A DNA stretch of 64,000 nt from Arion vulgaris. Taxonomy: Eukaryota; Mollusca; Gastropoda; Stylommatophora; Arionidae. Below, in pieces: positions 22,235 through 32,800 of the stretch (within the stretch, counting starts at the first letter, position 1; every line of letters begins with the position of its first letter). The position numbers were made by a program, and so were the translations under genes. Below the pieces are notes generated by a model that was not told the DNA's origin, searched no databases, and saw only the letters and a list, made by a program, of their open reading frames with translations. The stretch is from NCBI GenBank assembly GCA_020796225.1, contig CM036758.1, positions 32,395,647 through 32,459,646 of the forward strand, read 5' to 3'.

Positions 22235-23100
22235 TGAACAGTTCTGTCTTCCCCAACTATCCTTTGGTGGCTTACAGACGGGACAGAAGTCTTAGGATAT
22301 GTTGGTACACAGTCGCCTTAAGTCCAATATCCAGACTCATTTTGGCACTGTTCAGTGTGGCCGTCGGCGTTGCAACACGTGTGCTTATGTGATACAGACG
22401 CGTACTGTATCTTTTCCTTTAGCCACGTTTCTTATTGACGATGGTTTCACATGCGAGTCCCGTAATCTTATCTATGCCATTATCTGTAAGCTGTGTAACA
22501 AGGCTTATATCGGCGAGACAGGCAAGAGGCTCAGTGACAGATTCGTCCAACACTTGTGCGACATACGCCAATGCTCTGTGACCCTGTAGCCACCCATTTC
22601 AATGATACTGGCCATTTAGGAGCTCACGATGTCCATGTCACAGCCATCCGATCGTGTTCCTCGGATGATCGCAGTCGATTTGCTATGGAGAATCGGTTGA
22701 TTTCTTTGTATGGTACCTTGCGACCACGTGTGCTCAACGTATTACATTCCTATGCTTCTTAGTACTTTCTCTTCCCATGCCTTGTAATCTATATGGGTAT
22801 ATGTTGCATGTATTCAAGTAATATATTTACTAGATTTATCATCGTTTCTCTTCCGTTCTATTTCTAGTTTTTATGTGTGTTTTTGTGTTACTTTTATTTC
22901 GTTATTCGTTTTTATTCCTAGGTTGTCGTTTTTATTCCCAGATTTTCATTAGAAACGTTTGTTTTTGGTCGTCCGTTTGTTTTTTAAAATTTGTCACTCC
23001 TGTTGTTCGTTTGCTTGATAAAGGCCTTGTTGGTCGAAACGTTGCTGTATTTTGTCATTGTTTTTGTAATTTGTAAAACTACAGTACTTTGTGATTACGT
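22235..23100 (+). mobile_element. Penelope-like element, GIY-YIG endonuclease end
   Basis: Frames at 22299-22589 and 22556-22762 give RNLIYAIICKLCNKAYIGET, GKRLSDRFVQH, then after one frame break PVATHFNDTGHLGAHDVHV and FAMENRLISLYGTLRP. The Y-I-I-C ... Y-I-G-E-T pattern, Cys pair and His are those of the GIY-YIG endonuclease at the C-terminus of Penelope-like retroelements. The reverse transcriptase part is missing. 22760-23100 is 3' tail. Confidence 0.85.
23010..23045 (+). ncRNA. Degenerate hammerhead-like motif in Penelope tail
   Basis: TTGATAAAGGCC, loop TTGTT, GGTCGAAACG: arranged like CUGAUGA, stem II, GAAA of a hammerhead ribozyme, a feature of Penelope-like element ends. Core positions C3 and G8 are changed, so activity is unlikely. 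Confidence 0.4.
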
Positions 23101-23188
23101 GTTTTACTGAACGTATCACACCCATTCTTGGTGTTAGGCTGTTTATATATCACAATAAGAATGATAAAAATGGCCGTAAAAGAACGAT

Positions 23189-23189
23189 C

Positions 23190-23222
<33 letters not shown>
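23189..23222 (+). repeat. (GA)n microsatellite
   Basis: About 16 GA dinucleotides in a row. 23225-23430 beyond it shows nothing recognisable. Confidence 0.95.
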
Positions 23223-23225
<3 letters not shown>

Positions 23226-23429
23226 TGCAAGAAGGCACGTCTAATCACTAGTTGTCTTGCTTATATTAAAATTGTTATGTCCCTTATAATGATATTTTCT
23301 GTTAATGACGAATAAATAACATATGCCAGGACAAGGGTTTCGAGTAATGAAATTCCTATCTCTCCATCTTCATTAAACATAAGGAGAATAATAAAACCTT
23401 GTTTTCGAAACTTTCTTGCAAACAATGCC

Positions 23430-23695
23430 AGAACTCAAGCGGGCAGAAGTATGAACAGAGCCGATGTCATCAATGCGGTACACTCTCATTTATGTGATAT
23501 GGGCGAGTCTCAGACATGGAAACGAGTGGGAGAATTAGGAGTTCAGTTTTGACATGCCAGACAGTGCCGTCTTCATGGTAGAGAGAGAAGGTATACTAAT
23601 CAACTTCTCATGGATACGGTGAGCAGGTGGACTTTAAGAGGATATAGCACGCATGGGAATGTCCAATGTGCCATGACGTCGATCGCATAACATAA
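23430..23695 (+). mobile_element. RNase H LINE 3' fragment
   Basis: Plus-strand reading AGRSMNRADVINAVHSHLCD, HARQCRLHGR and WECPMCHDVDRIT, followed by CATAACATAA: the same end as 49685-49960, with in-frame stops. Confidence 0.82.
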
Positions 23696-23697
23696 TA

Positions 23698-23956
23698 CAG
23701 GGTGTTCCCGATAATTGCAGCCCCATTGACAAATCGAAAGTTGCCAGATAACCTATCGCGTTGTTTTTATTTACTATTTAAACCGGTTCTGACTAGCTCG
23801 TCCTACGTCACATTTGTTCATCGCCCCTTCCCGCACTATAATTACACACCATCACACAACCTTGACCTATACTACGTCATAACTGAACCTTCTCATTTCC
23901 ATACATATATGCCAGATTAGCTCCATTCATAGGCTGCTTTTAAGTTGAACACCCTG
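23698..23956. mobile_element. Mariner-type MITE with CAGGGTGTTC inverted repeats
   Basis: 259 bp starting CAGGGTGTTC and ending GAACACCCTG, with TA on both sides (23696-23697, 23957-23958), as for Tc1/mariner insertions. No transposase frame. It sits directly after the 3' end of an RNase H LINE. Confidence 0.82.
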
Positions 23957-24024
23957 TATAACGTTACTGTTTCTAAACTGGCTGAAGATGACTTAAAAAA
24001 TAATGGGGTCAAGAAAATAGCTAA

Positions 24025-24195
24025 ATATTGAGCTGAAATCGGATGCACATGTCCTAAACGTGTACAAATATATGCGTTTAGGGGCCTACCAAACCAATGT
24101 GCAACGTATACACGTTCTTGGCAAAGATCAAACATATCACAAAGAGTGATTAAAATTAGTCGTAAAGAACGAACGCAAAGAAGAAGAAGAAGCTA
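24025..24195 (+). mobile_element. Core-SINE, second subfamily, 5'-truncated
   Basis: Matches the 3' two thirds of 30462-30707: GCTGAAATCGGATGCACATG, GTTTAGGGGCCTACCAAACC, CACAAAGAGTGATTAAAATT and the GAAGAAGAAGAAG end. The conserved GTCGTAAGAGG part is missing. Confidence 0.8.
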
Positions 24196-24244
24196 AATAT
24201 TAACAGGTGATTGATTATTGGTTACTGAACTGACGTGACACAAC

Positions 24245-24675
24245 TCAGGGCAGATCCATAGGTGCTCAAGTCATCCTCAACAGATATCGAAGGGTATGCA
24301 TAATGATGGTTCCTGTATCTCGCTGGTTAAACATACTCCTCACTGCTTGTACAGCATCAAATTCCAAACTCCTTAAATCGCAGGATAAATTCAACGTCAA
24401 TTTTAGTGTCCTCATGAAACACTAGGTCGCTAACAGACATTCCCCAAATAGAACATTCCCCCTTATCCATCCTAAGCTCTCCAACAATCGATGCTTTCCA
24501 TGCAAGAATGTCCGCTCTCTCGTTACCGCGAACACCCGCATGCGCAGGACGAGAGATCCACGTGAGCCTCTTTAAGTTGGAAAACTCTACAGACGACATA
24601 ACCGATAAGTATATTGGAACACGGAGAGGAATTTTCGAACCAGAGTTCAAAGTCTTGAATATCCAAATCTGCTCC
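24245..24675 (-). mobile_element. RNase H LINE fragment (second subfamily)
   Basis: Minus strand SVEFSNLKRLTWISRPAHAG then VRGNERADILAWKAS and EDTKIDVEFILRFKEFG. Joined upstream in the same frame to LINE-B sequence, so the 116-codon frame here is a chimera of two dead elements. Confidence 0.8.
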
Positions 24676-24825
24676 AAATCTCTTCTCCATGTATTTCTAG
24701 ACCCCATTCTATTTCGCTTTCATTGTGTGTTCCAGGAAAGGACCCTTCCTGTTATATTTCCCTCATATTTTCTCAAGGTGTGTCTTATCCAGCGCCAGCG
24801 CCTTTTTCGTACTTTTATGAATGTA
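24675..24825 (-). mobile_element. LINE-B C-terminal fragment
   Basis: Minus strand contains GSRNTWRRDLE and the ERTLPVIF-complement block also present at 31900-32030 (GRPRNTWRRDLEAEI). Confidence 0.72.
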
Positions 24826-24839
24826 GAAAATTGTGAGCA

Positions 24840-25800
24840 GCGTCATCCATGTCTCTTATATCAGGGTCTGGTCCTGTCTGTGATTGAGTATGCTCTGTCA
24901 ATCCTGACTCAGTTATAGTCAGATAGAATGACTGGAAGGGATGCAAAATGAGCCTATGTACATCATACTTGGGTGCACTAAAGACAAGTCGTGCAGGGCG
25001 ATGCGATACCTTCTTGATTATCCTACTATGGAAGATAGAACAAGGATGTGCCATGCACACGCATACCTTCGAGTCAATGCTGACACGCAACATCCCCTGC
25101 ACATAGAAATAAAGAGGAGGAAAAGAGATGTGTTAAAAAGAGGAACATCTAGGATGGGTCAGGCCGAGAACTGTATTCAACAGGTGTATTTACTTGAAGA
25201 CTTGAACCCGGTGAAGAATGGTTACAAATGCCAGCAGAAATCAATACATTATTTTCAGTATGAATCAGAATTGATAAAGAATGCAGACATAAACATCCAG
25301 TGGTCGTGGAGGCAGAAGTTCATGCATTAATTTCTGAGAACGATGTAACCATTTACACAGATGGGTTAGTGATTCGACACCTGCGAAGCTCGTGGGATTT
25401 TACTGTTCAAGTTAGAGGGGGTTTTGTGGAGGAAGTCCGCGGTAGTTTTGCCGTGACTACAAGCAGTCTCACTATGGAAATCATGTCAGTAACAAAAGCG
25501 ATGGTCTGGCTGGAAACACAGACTTGTATCCATGCAATTTGTCTCAGTGACTCAATGAGTATGCTCAGGAAGATTGAAAAAGTTTAGCTCGGAGACGATG
25601 TGCCAGGGCATGCAGATATAAGGGGAAATGAACGTGCCGTATAGCTGCTGAAAAAAGCGGGCGAGCAATGGACCAGACTGAGGTTCTAAATGCCCTACGG
25701 AAGAGAGGATGTGTAAATGATTTAAGTAATAGTGGTGAATCTGCAACCCTTACCAAACTGCCAGAATGCCAAGTCCAATGTGGTGTAGCTAGACAAGAAC
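24840..25800 (+). mobile_element. RNase H LINE fragment
   Basis: VLSVIEYALSILTQL, then IILGCTKDKSCRAMRYLLDY, YLRVNADTQHPLH, RDVLKRGTSRMGQAENCIQQ (24941-25330), then VTIYTDGL, SLTMEIMSVTKAMVWL, LSDSMSML (25300-25587) and PGHADIRGNERAV. The RT thumb and RNase H are in order but split by at least three frame breaks, and the RNase H TDGS is TDGL. Confidence 0.85.
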
Positions 25801-25807
25801 ACTATAT

Positions 25808-26450
25808 TGGTAACCTTTATTGGTGAACATGACAAGATATCATTTTATCAACGGAGAGAAAGTAGAAAATGTGAACAGTTTTGAATATCTTGGTCAACTG
25901 CTAACAACAGATGTAAATGGGATGAAGGAAATTAAAAGAAGAACAAACGTGGCTGTACAACAAATTGAACAACTAAAAACAGTATGGAACGGAACTGATA
26001 AGAAAACAAAGATCAGAATACTAAGAGCATGCATGTTCCCAGTGGCAACGTATGGGTGTGAAGCATGGACATTTAATAAATCAGTGGGAAAACATATATG
26101 TGCTTTTGAATATAAATGTAACAGAAAAGTCCTCCGTATATCATGGACAGAGAAGAGAACAAATAGATCTATCCAGAAAGAACTCAAAATTAAAGAAAAC
26201 TGGCTGATGCTACAAATAAGAAAGAGAAAAGTGAGATATTTTTGGACACATAAAAAGACATGAGGGGCTGGGGAAGACGATCATGGAAGGAGGCATACCG
26301 GCAAAGAGAAGATGAGGAAGACCAAGGAGAAGATGGATTCAGGATGTAACTGATGATTTGAACATGACGCCTATAGAGGCATGACATCTGGCCTACGGGA
26401 GAGAAATTCCGGAGGACTGTTGGGGTGGCAAAGTTCTGCTGAGGACAAGC
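25808..26450 (+). mobile_element. LINE-C C-terminal half
   Basis: A 147-codon frame: INGEKVENVNSFEYLGQLLT, LKTVWNGTDKKTKIRILRAC, VATYGCEAWTF, YKCNRKVLRISWTEKRTNRS. After its stop at about 26263 the family tail continues (GKTIMEGGIPAKR-like, DSG-like) to 26450. This is the thumb and C-terminus of a LINE whose palm domain is missing. Confidence 0.85.
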
Positions 26451-26452
26451 TA

Positions 26453-27900
26453 TCAGTTATCAGTTATATGAGGACTTTCATCATAGCACTCCGGACATGT
26501 CCATAAGTGCTCCGATCTCCGCCTCAGCAAATCCAGCAGCGTCCAGCGACCCAACATGCCAGTTTGATGTTGATTAATCAATCTCGTTGCATATTTAGTA
26601 TGTCGTTCTTTTCGGGCTGCACCAATATTGACACCCATCTCTTTCAATCTGGTCAGCGAGTGGATTCACAGCCCTGAAACTCTTCTGTTCGGAAAGACTC
26701 TCTCAATGTGTGAAGAATGTCATTTCGATCCATGGCAGCTCCTTCTGATATTGTAGCCAAGCCAGCCAATCTGTCAGCTCGTTCATTACCCTTAACTCCG
26801 GCGTGCCCAGGGACAAAAATGAAAGTGATTTCTCTGATCATTGTCTGTACCAGTACCTCCACCAAGTTGCGTCTCACCATTCCTGATTCGACTTTACGAA
26901 TCATGCTCATGAAGTAACTGAGTATGAAAACACGAGAGTAGTTGTGAGGTGCCAACCATTTCACCGCCTTCGTAACCGCCCGAACCTCCATTGTCAAACT
27001 ACTTGTGGTTGTGTGTAGGCCCCACTGGCCTCTCTTATTATTTTTCCTCCTGGACGTGCTGAAAAAGCCCATGCACAGCGTTGTTGGCGAATGACTGAAC
27101 CATCGGTGTAAATAACCACATCTGTATCATTGATGATGTCATTCAAGAGGGTTCGTAGTTTTTCTTAATAGATGTAATAACGGTGAAAGCAGTCTGAAAT
27201 TGAGGTGGCACAGCAATCCATTCCTCTCCTGTTTCAATTCCGGAAGGATCACATATTTTCCTAAGCGTATCTTCCGCCTGACTCAGCCATGATCTGCCTC
27301 TCTTGAGTCTACACCCTTTCTCCTTAATGAGTTCTTCATGGAGAAGATGTTCCTTGTTTGCATTGATTCTTAGATATGATCGAGCCCTCCAAGTTTCAAT
27401 TCTGTTAGCAATAGTTGGGAGGTCAAGAAGGAATCGCATTGACACTCCTGGTGTATCTTTGGTGTATCCCAGAGTGATGCGCATAGCCTCATTCTAAATT
27501 CTTTCCAGTCTCACTGTTTGCGCAGGACTAATTGTTAGAGCGCATGCATATTCTATACATGACAGAACAATACCTTGGTACAAGAGCACAAGAAGGCGTT
27601 GCTCAATGTTAGCAGCCGCCATGATTCTCAGTGCGGATAGTGCGTTGCGAGCCTTGGCAATAACTTGGTCGATATGGTCCCTAAAGTAAGACTCAAGACT
27701 AAAGTATGGTCACTCATTGGGACACTAATCTGGCCCCACTGAGACTGCGATCAAATTTTACACCCAAATAACTCATAGATGCTGTTCGGGTGAGTGTATG
27801 TCCATCTAAAGTGACATCTGGTGTGTCGGACTTCACAATGTGATTATTTAGGGAGAACCATGATAGCAGCTTTGGTATGGTTTATCGTTGCACCAGAAAC
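26453..27900 (-). mobile_element. RNase H LINE, RT thumb to tail, degraded
   Basis: From right to left: RT region (27500-27900, broken), MRITLGYTKDTPGVSMRFLL and INANKEHLLHEELIKEKGCR (27143-27484), then SLTMEVRAVTKAVKWL, FVPGHAGVKGNERADRLAGL, SFRTEEFQGCE (26653-27072), then the Cys/His tail WTCPECYD (26453-26647). Confidence 0.85.
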
Positions 27901-28395
27901 ATCACAAGCTATTTGATGATGATATTGGTGAAGAATAGTAAACCAACAGAGAACTGGTGACGTTAGTTGACACGCTGGAAGATATACTGAGGAGAAGATC
28001 GGAATACATATGGACAAATTGGTTCGATGTGCAGTGATGATGATGATCCAGCTACTAAACTATATTGTTTCGTGAAAAACGATGGCCGAATCACACACAT
28101 TTACGGTCTTCTTTCGTATGCATTCCATCTTTTTTATCTCAGGCCACGTCCAAGCGGAAGTTGCGATGTTGTGGAATCTGTGTTTGGTTATGGTTCGATT
28201 TTAGGCAGAGATATGAAAAACGCTCGTCTGTAGGGCTAGGCAATGGGTGTCGTAAGAAATAAAGGTTTGTGGTTCGAATATTTAGTTTGGTAATTTGTTT
28301 TTTTCCGAAAGCCCTAATACTTGTTCACTGTCTATTTATTGATCATATTCATTGCTCCGGGGGTTCTTAAAACTCAGTCCTGAGTCCTAAAAACT
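27900..28395. other. Mostly unassigned sequence
   Basis: 27945-28045 weakly resembles the 3' end of SINE A (GAGAAGATCGGAAT, GTGCAGTGATGATGATGATC). 28045-28395 shows no recognisable gene or repeat. Confidence 0.35.
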
Positions 28396-28950
28396 CATTG
28401 GGGCACTAATCTGGCCCTACTGGGACAGTGAACCTTCAATCAACCTATTCTCTCTTTAAACTGTCAGAGAGAGTGAGGCCATCCTCTGCATCAGCCATCA
28501 GTTCCAGTTTCACATGCAGTAACTAACTGAGGGCAGGCAAGAATTGCCGCTCCAGAATGTAATTTCAGCCACACCCAACATTATCATTATACATAACATA
28601 CATTGTGATTGTCATTGTGATTCGGCCAGAACAAACTTGAAACTTGTTACGTGGTGACACAAAACCTATTAGTATTAGCCCATTGTGACTGTCTCATATG
28701 AGACTGCTGAGTAGTGAGATAAAAAGAGTTAAAGAGGCAGATAAATCGTAATTATGATATTTTTAAGTAGTTTTAGAATACATTTGGATTTTCAAGTTAT
28801 AATTTTACGTAAATGGTAAACGCAAAATTATCATATAAATATTATCAACATGATAAATATTGGTTGGTACATGGGAAACAAACCGTGTTTTTATTAATTT
28901 ATTTATCATTAGCACTAGTTTTTATAATTTACTTGTTACATGATGTTTAC
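28395..28950. other. Unassigned, with a short LINE echo
   Basis: 28395-28435 (ACTCATTGGGGCACTAATCT) matches 27710-27735 in the neighbouring RNase H LINE. The rest is A+T-rich with no supported gene. Confidence 0.4.
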
Positions 28951-28954
28951 TCAA

Positions 28955-29195
28955 TGAAAATCGTGGCATATCCCAAAGGACGTAGCCATCAACCACAGTA
29001 AACAAGTCGTTGATTTTCTAGGCACCACTTATACGTTCAGTAGTTTGCCATTGCTTTCTGAAGCGGTGGCGCCATCGTCCTTTGTTAAAATCAATGGAAA
29101 CAATTTGCAGGCAAACTGTCCGCAGCGTGATTCGAACTCAGAACGTCGGGGTTAATAGACAGAGTCACTAACCCCTAGGCCACAGACCTACAGTT
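28955..29195 (-). mobile_element. tRNA-headed SINE B
   Basis: On the minus strand the head GTCTGTGGCCTAGGGGTTAG (A box) and GTTCTGAGTTCGAATCACGC (B box) are followed by a body shared with 49470-49680 and 55555-55785 (GATTTTCTAGGCACCACTTA, TTCAGTAGTTTGCCATTGCT on the plus strand). The tRNA-like part shows no complete cloverleaf, so a SINE, not a tRNA gene. Confidence 0.82.
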
Positions 29196-29684
29196 TACTC
29201 AATAGTTGAACAAATTTCGTTATAATTATATTATATAATTTAATTATAAAAAAGTTATAGTTTAGTTTTATTTAATTTTAAGAAGAGAGTCAGAGTTGTA
29301 ATCCATTTTTTGAATGTCTTACTTTCAGAAATTGCTAATGAATATCCCCAACCAGATTTTTGATGGAGTTATCGTACTAGTAGATATATAAGAAAGAAGC
29401 TTATGTGTAAAAAGTTAGTAATGAATAGATAGCGATTATAACGGCTAATTGAATCTGTTAAATTTGCAGTAACTTTAAACTTGTAAGCCATCGTCATTAT
29501 GACAATGAAAGCATAAATAAGTTGTTGGTCTCTACATCCGACTAAAGTAGTTCTAGTCATTAATTGTCGCTGAGTCATAGTGAAGTTAGAAGTTTCAGTA
29601 CGTTCTGTTTTTTTACAAGTTTACAAGACATTTAATTGTATTTATTAAGAAAGTGCAGAATAGTGCAATAAATTATCGGTTCTC
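29196..29684 (+). promoter_or_regulatory. Upstream region and probable 5' UTR of Flower
   Basis: A+T-rich sequence between SINE B and the Flower ATG. No repeat is recognised, which is rare in this window. No TATA box or initiator can be called with confidence. Confidence 0.4.
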
Positions 29685-29835
29685 ATGGGGCAAAAGCAGA
29701 CTACAAGTAGTCTATCAAGCCTTCAAGCTGGCGCTGAGAGTAATCAAACGGGAGCGCAAAGCCAGCAAGTAGATGATGGTGTGTCTTGGTGGTGTAAATC
29801 ACTTGCTAGAACATGTTGTGTTGTCGCAGGACTGA
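29685..29835 (+). CDS. CACFD1/flower: Flower coding exon 1
   Basis: Start ATG in context TCTCATGG. It encodes residues 1-50: a Ser/Gln-rich cytosolic tail, then VSWWCKSLARTCCVVAGL, the start of the first membrane segment. It ends in phase 1 at a GTAAGT donor (GGACTGA|GTAAGT). The upstream stop-rich AT-rich sequence is probably 5' UTR or promoter. Confidence 0.9.
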
Positions 29836-32800
29836 GTAAGTAGCAGACCAGTATTTTTCTTTTTGTGTGAATACTTTTATAGTTGTATGTATTTAACTGA
29901 TTGGCTCCTATAAGCTGCTGGGAGCACCACTATTTATTTGTTTTAGATCTGAAAGAAAATTTATTGCCTTACAAAATGGCATATTACTCTTAAAATCTGT
30001 TAATAATTAAGAAAACTGCAGCTGAATTTGTACATACACCTGCAATGACAAAATATGACCTAAATTTAATTCAGCCACAACCCGTTTTTCAATTCAGTAG
30101 CTAATCAGTTAGTGTTACAGTACGAGAAGGTAAACTTGCAAAAAAGGGAACAGAATGTGAACAAGTAGAAAACGAAAACACCTACTTCGAAAAAAAAGAG
30201 CTATCATGGACATCAGAAAAGAACCTAAACTATCCAATGACGACTACCACACACTTAACGGACAAGGACAGACTATAATCTTCAGACTCAGGATAGGACA
30301 TAACAGACTGAACAAACACCTACACAGGCTACGATTGTCGCCATCCCCTCTGTGGCACCGCTGAGCAAACCACAGAACATATCCTGCAAGACTGTCCCCT
30401 GTATGTCCTCCCTATAAAGGAATGCTGGCCCTACAACTCAACACTACATTCAAAACTACATCGCCCGAGTGGTTACCGGGGCCCAAATTGGAGTGTAAAG
30501 AATAGAACCACCATTATCTGCCACAATGTCGTAAGAGGCGACTAAGGAGGTTTGGCTGAAATCGGATGCATGTGTCCTAAACGTGTAGAAGTTTATGCGT
30601 TTAGGGACCTACCAAACCAATGTGCAACATATACACGTTCTTGGCAAAGATCAAACATATCACAAAGAGTGATTAAAATTGGTCGTAAAGAATGAACGCA
30701 AAGAAGAAAAACTACATGGCACCAGAGATGAGCTCCAGACAACAGTCGACTTCATCATAAGAAAGCGTCTGATGGTATATCAAAATAGTGATTGCAAAGA
30801 AGAAGAAGAGTTACTGTTACAGTATTACGGTCAACATCACAAAAATCGGGAGTGTTTGTGGCGTAGAGGTTATGTGCTCGCCTCTCCTTCCAAAGGTAAT
30901 CGTGGAGCTATCTGGATATTTTTCCAGAGATGCCTGATCTCAGTGTAGGTGAGATCGAGTTACTAGTCCTATCAGAGATGGATAATAAAATGTATGTCCC
31001 ATGTTCAAGTTGAGCACCGTTTGTAGTTAAAAATTGAAAAGAGAAAACTGGAAAGCCCCTGCCATGGCAAAACTCATTAAAAAGATTAAAAATAAAATTC
31101 CTACAAAATATTTTTACCATCTTCTATATTGCATCATGACCCTCCCTCCTGCTACGGAGTTCATCCACAGCCGCTCAGATCTTCCTGTCTAAGAAAGAGA
31201 TTGAAGAACACGTCTACTCATCAAAGTGCAATGATAATGGTCCGATCAATCAATCACAAGGGATGTCTTCTATCACCTTTGTTGTTCTTACTGACAATAG
31301 ACTGGATTATGAAGACCACAGTAACTAACACCAGAAATGGAATCCAATGGACTCTGACAGAGCAACTAGATGATCTGGACTTCGCTGATGATATAGCCCT
31401 TCTGTCACATACACGAAATCAGATGCAGGATAAGCTAAACACATTGAATCAAAGGTCCCAGCAACTAGGGCTGAACATTCATAAGGGAAAGACAAAGATA
31501 TTGAGAATTAACCAAGCAACGACAACTCGATCTCCCTGGGGGAAATCCCACTTCAAGAGGTAGAATCATACACATATTTGGGCAGCAACGTAGACAAAGA
31601 GGGTGGAACAGATAGAGATGTTAAAATAAGAATACAGAAGGCAAGAGGAGCTTTCATTGCACTGGGAAACATTTGGAAGTCCAAAGAAATCAAATCTAGA
31701 ACAAAAATTCGGATATTTAACTCTAATGTTAAAGCAGTTCTACTGTATGGGTCAGAAACATGGAGAACAACTAAAACAATAGCGCATAAATTGCAAACAT
31801 TCATCAACTGGTGTCTGCGCAGAATAGAGGGAATAAGATGGTATGATAGGGTCACAAATGAGGAACTTATGGAGAGAACAAGACAGATTCCAGTGACGAA
31901 CAGGTTAAAAAAACGCTGGCGCTGGATAGGACACACTTTGCGAAAACCGGAGGGGAATATAACAAGAAGGGTCCTTGCCTGGAACCCGAGGGACAGCGAA
32001 AGAAGGGAGGCCGAGAAATACATGGAGACGAGATTTGGAGGCGGAGATCAACAATATAAAGAAGAGCTGGAGGGAGCTACAGGAGATAGCTAAAGATAGG
32101 AAGACTTGGCATGAGTTGGTTGAGGGCCTATGCCCCAACCCGGGTAAAAGGCAAAGAGAAGAGAGAGAATCAATCACAAAAATGAATTGAGAAATTAATG
32201 GAAGTGCAAGAGAAAACCAAAATCTATATCCCAATGTGGCAAAAAGAAAAATAATGACAATGAATAAAACAAGCATAACAAAGGCTATTTTTATCAATGG
32301 AGATAAAATAGAAAATATGAACAGTTTTGAATATCTCGGTTCACTACTAACAAGAGATGGAAATGGGATGAAGAAAATTAAAAGAGCAAGCATGGCCTTA
32401 CAAAAACTTAAACAACTGAAAACAGTGTGGAATGGAACTGATTTGAAAACAAAGATCAGAATACCAATAAGAGCATGCATATTCACAGTGATATGGGTGT
32501 GAAGCATGGACATTTAACAATGTTGTGCTTTTGAATATAAGTGTTACAGAAGAGTCCTCCATATATCATGAACCGAGAAAGAAGAGAACAAATAGATCTA
32601 TCCAGAAAGAACTCAACATCAAAGGAACTGGCTAATGCTACAAATAAGAATGAGAAAATTGAAGTATTTTGAACATGTAAAGAGACACGAAGGGTTGGGG
32701 AAGACCATCATGGAAGGATGCATTTTGGAACAGGGGAGAAGAAGAAGACCACGGAGAAGAGGGATTCAGGATGTACTGATGATTTTAACATAACGGCTGC

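Noticed and set aside
29119..29190. tRNA gene on the minus strand
   Set aside because: A- and B-box-like blocks are present, but a full cloverleaf is not, and the same body follows in two other copies, so it is a SINE head.
31553..32513. Long minus-strand frames (156 and 202 codons) opposite the LINE-B copy
   Set aside because: They are antisense shadows of the LINE reverse transcriptase, which has the catalytic FADD and conserved blocks on the plus strand.
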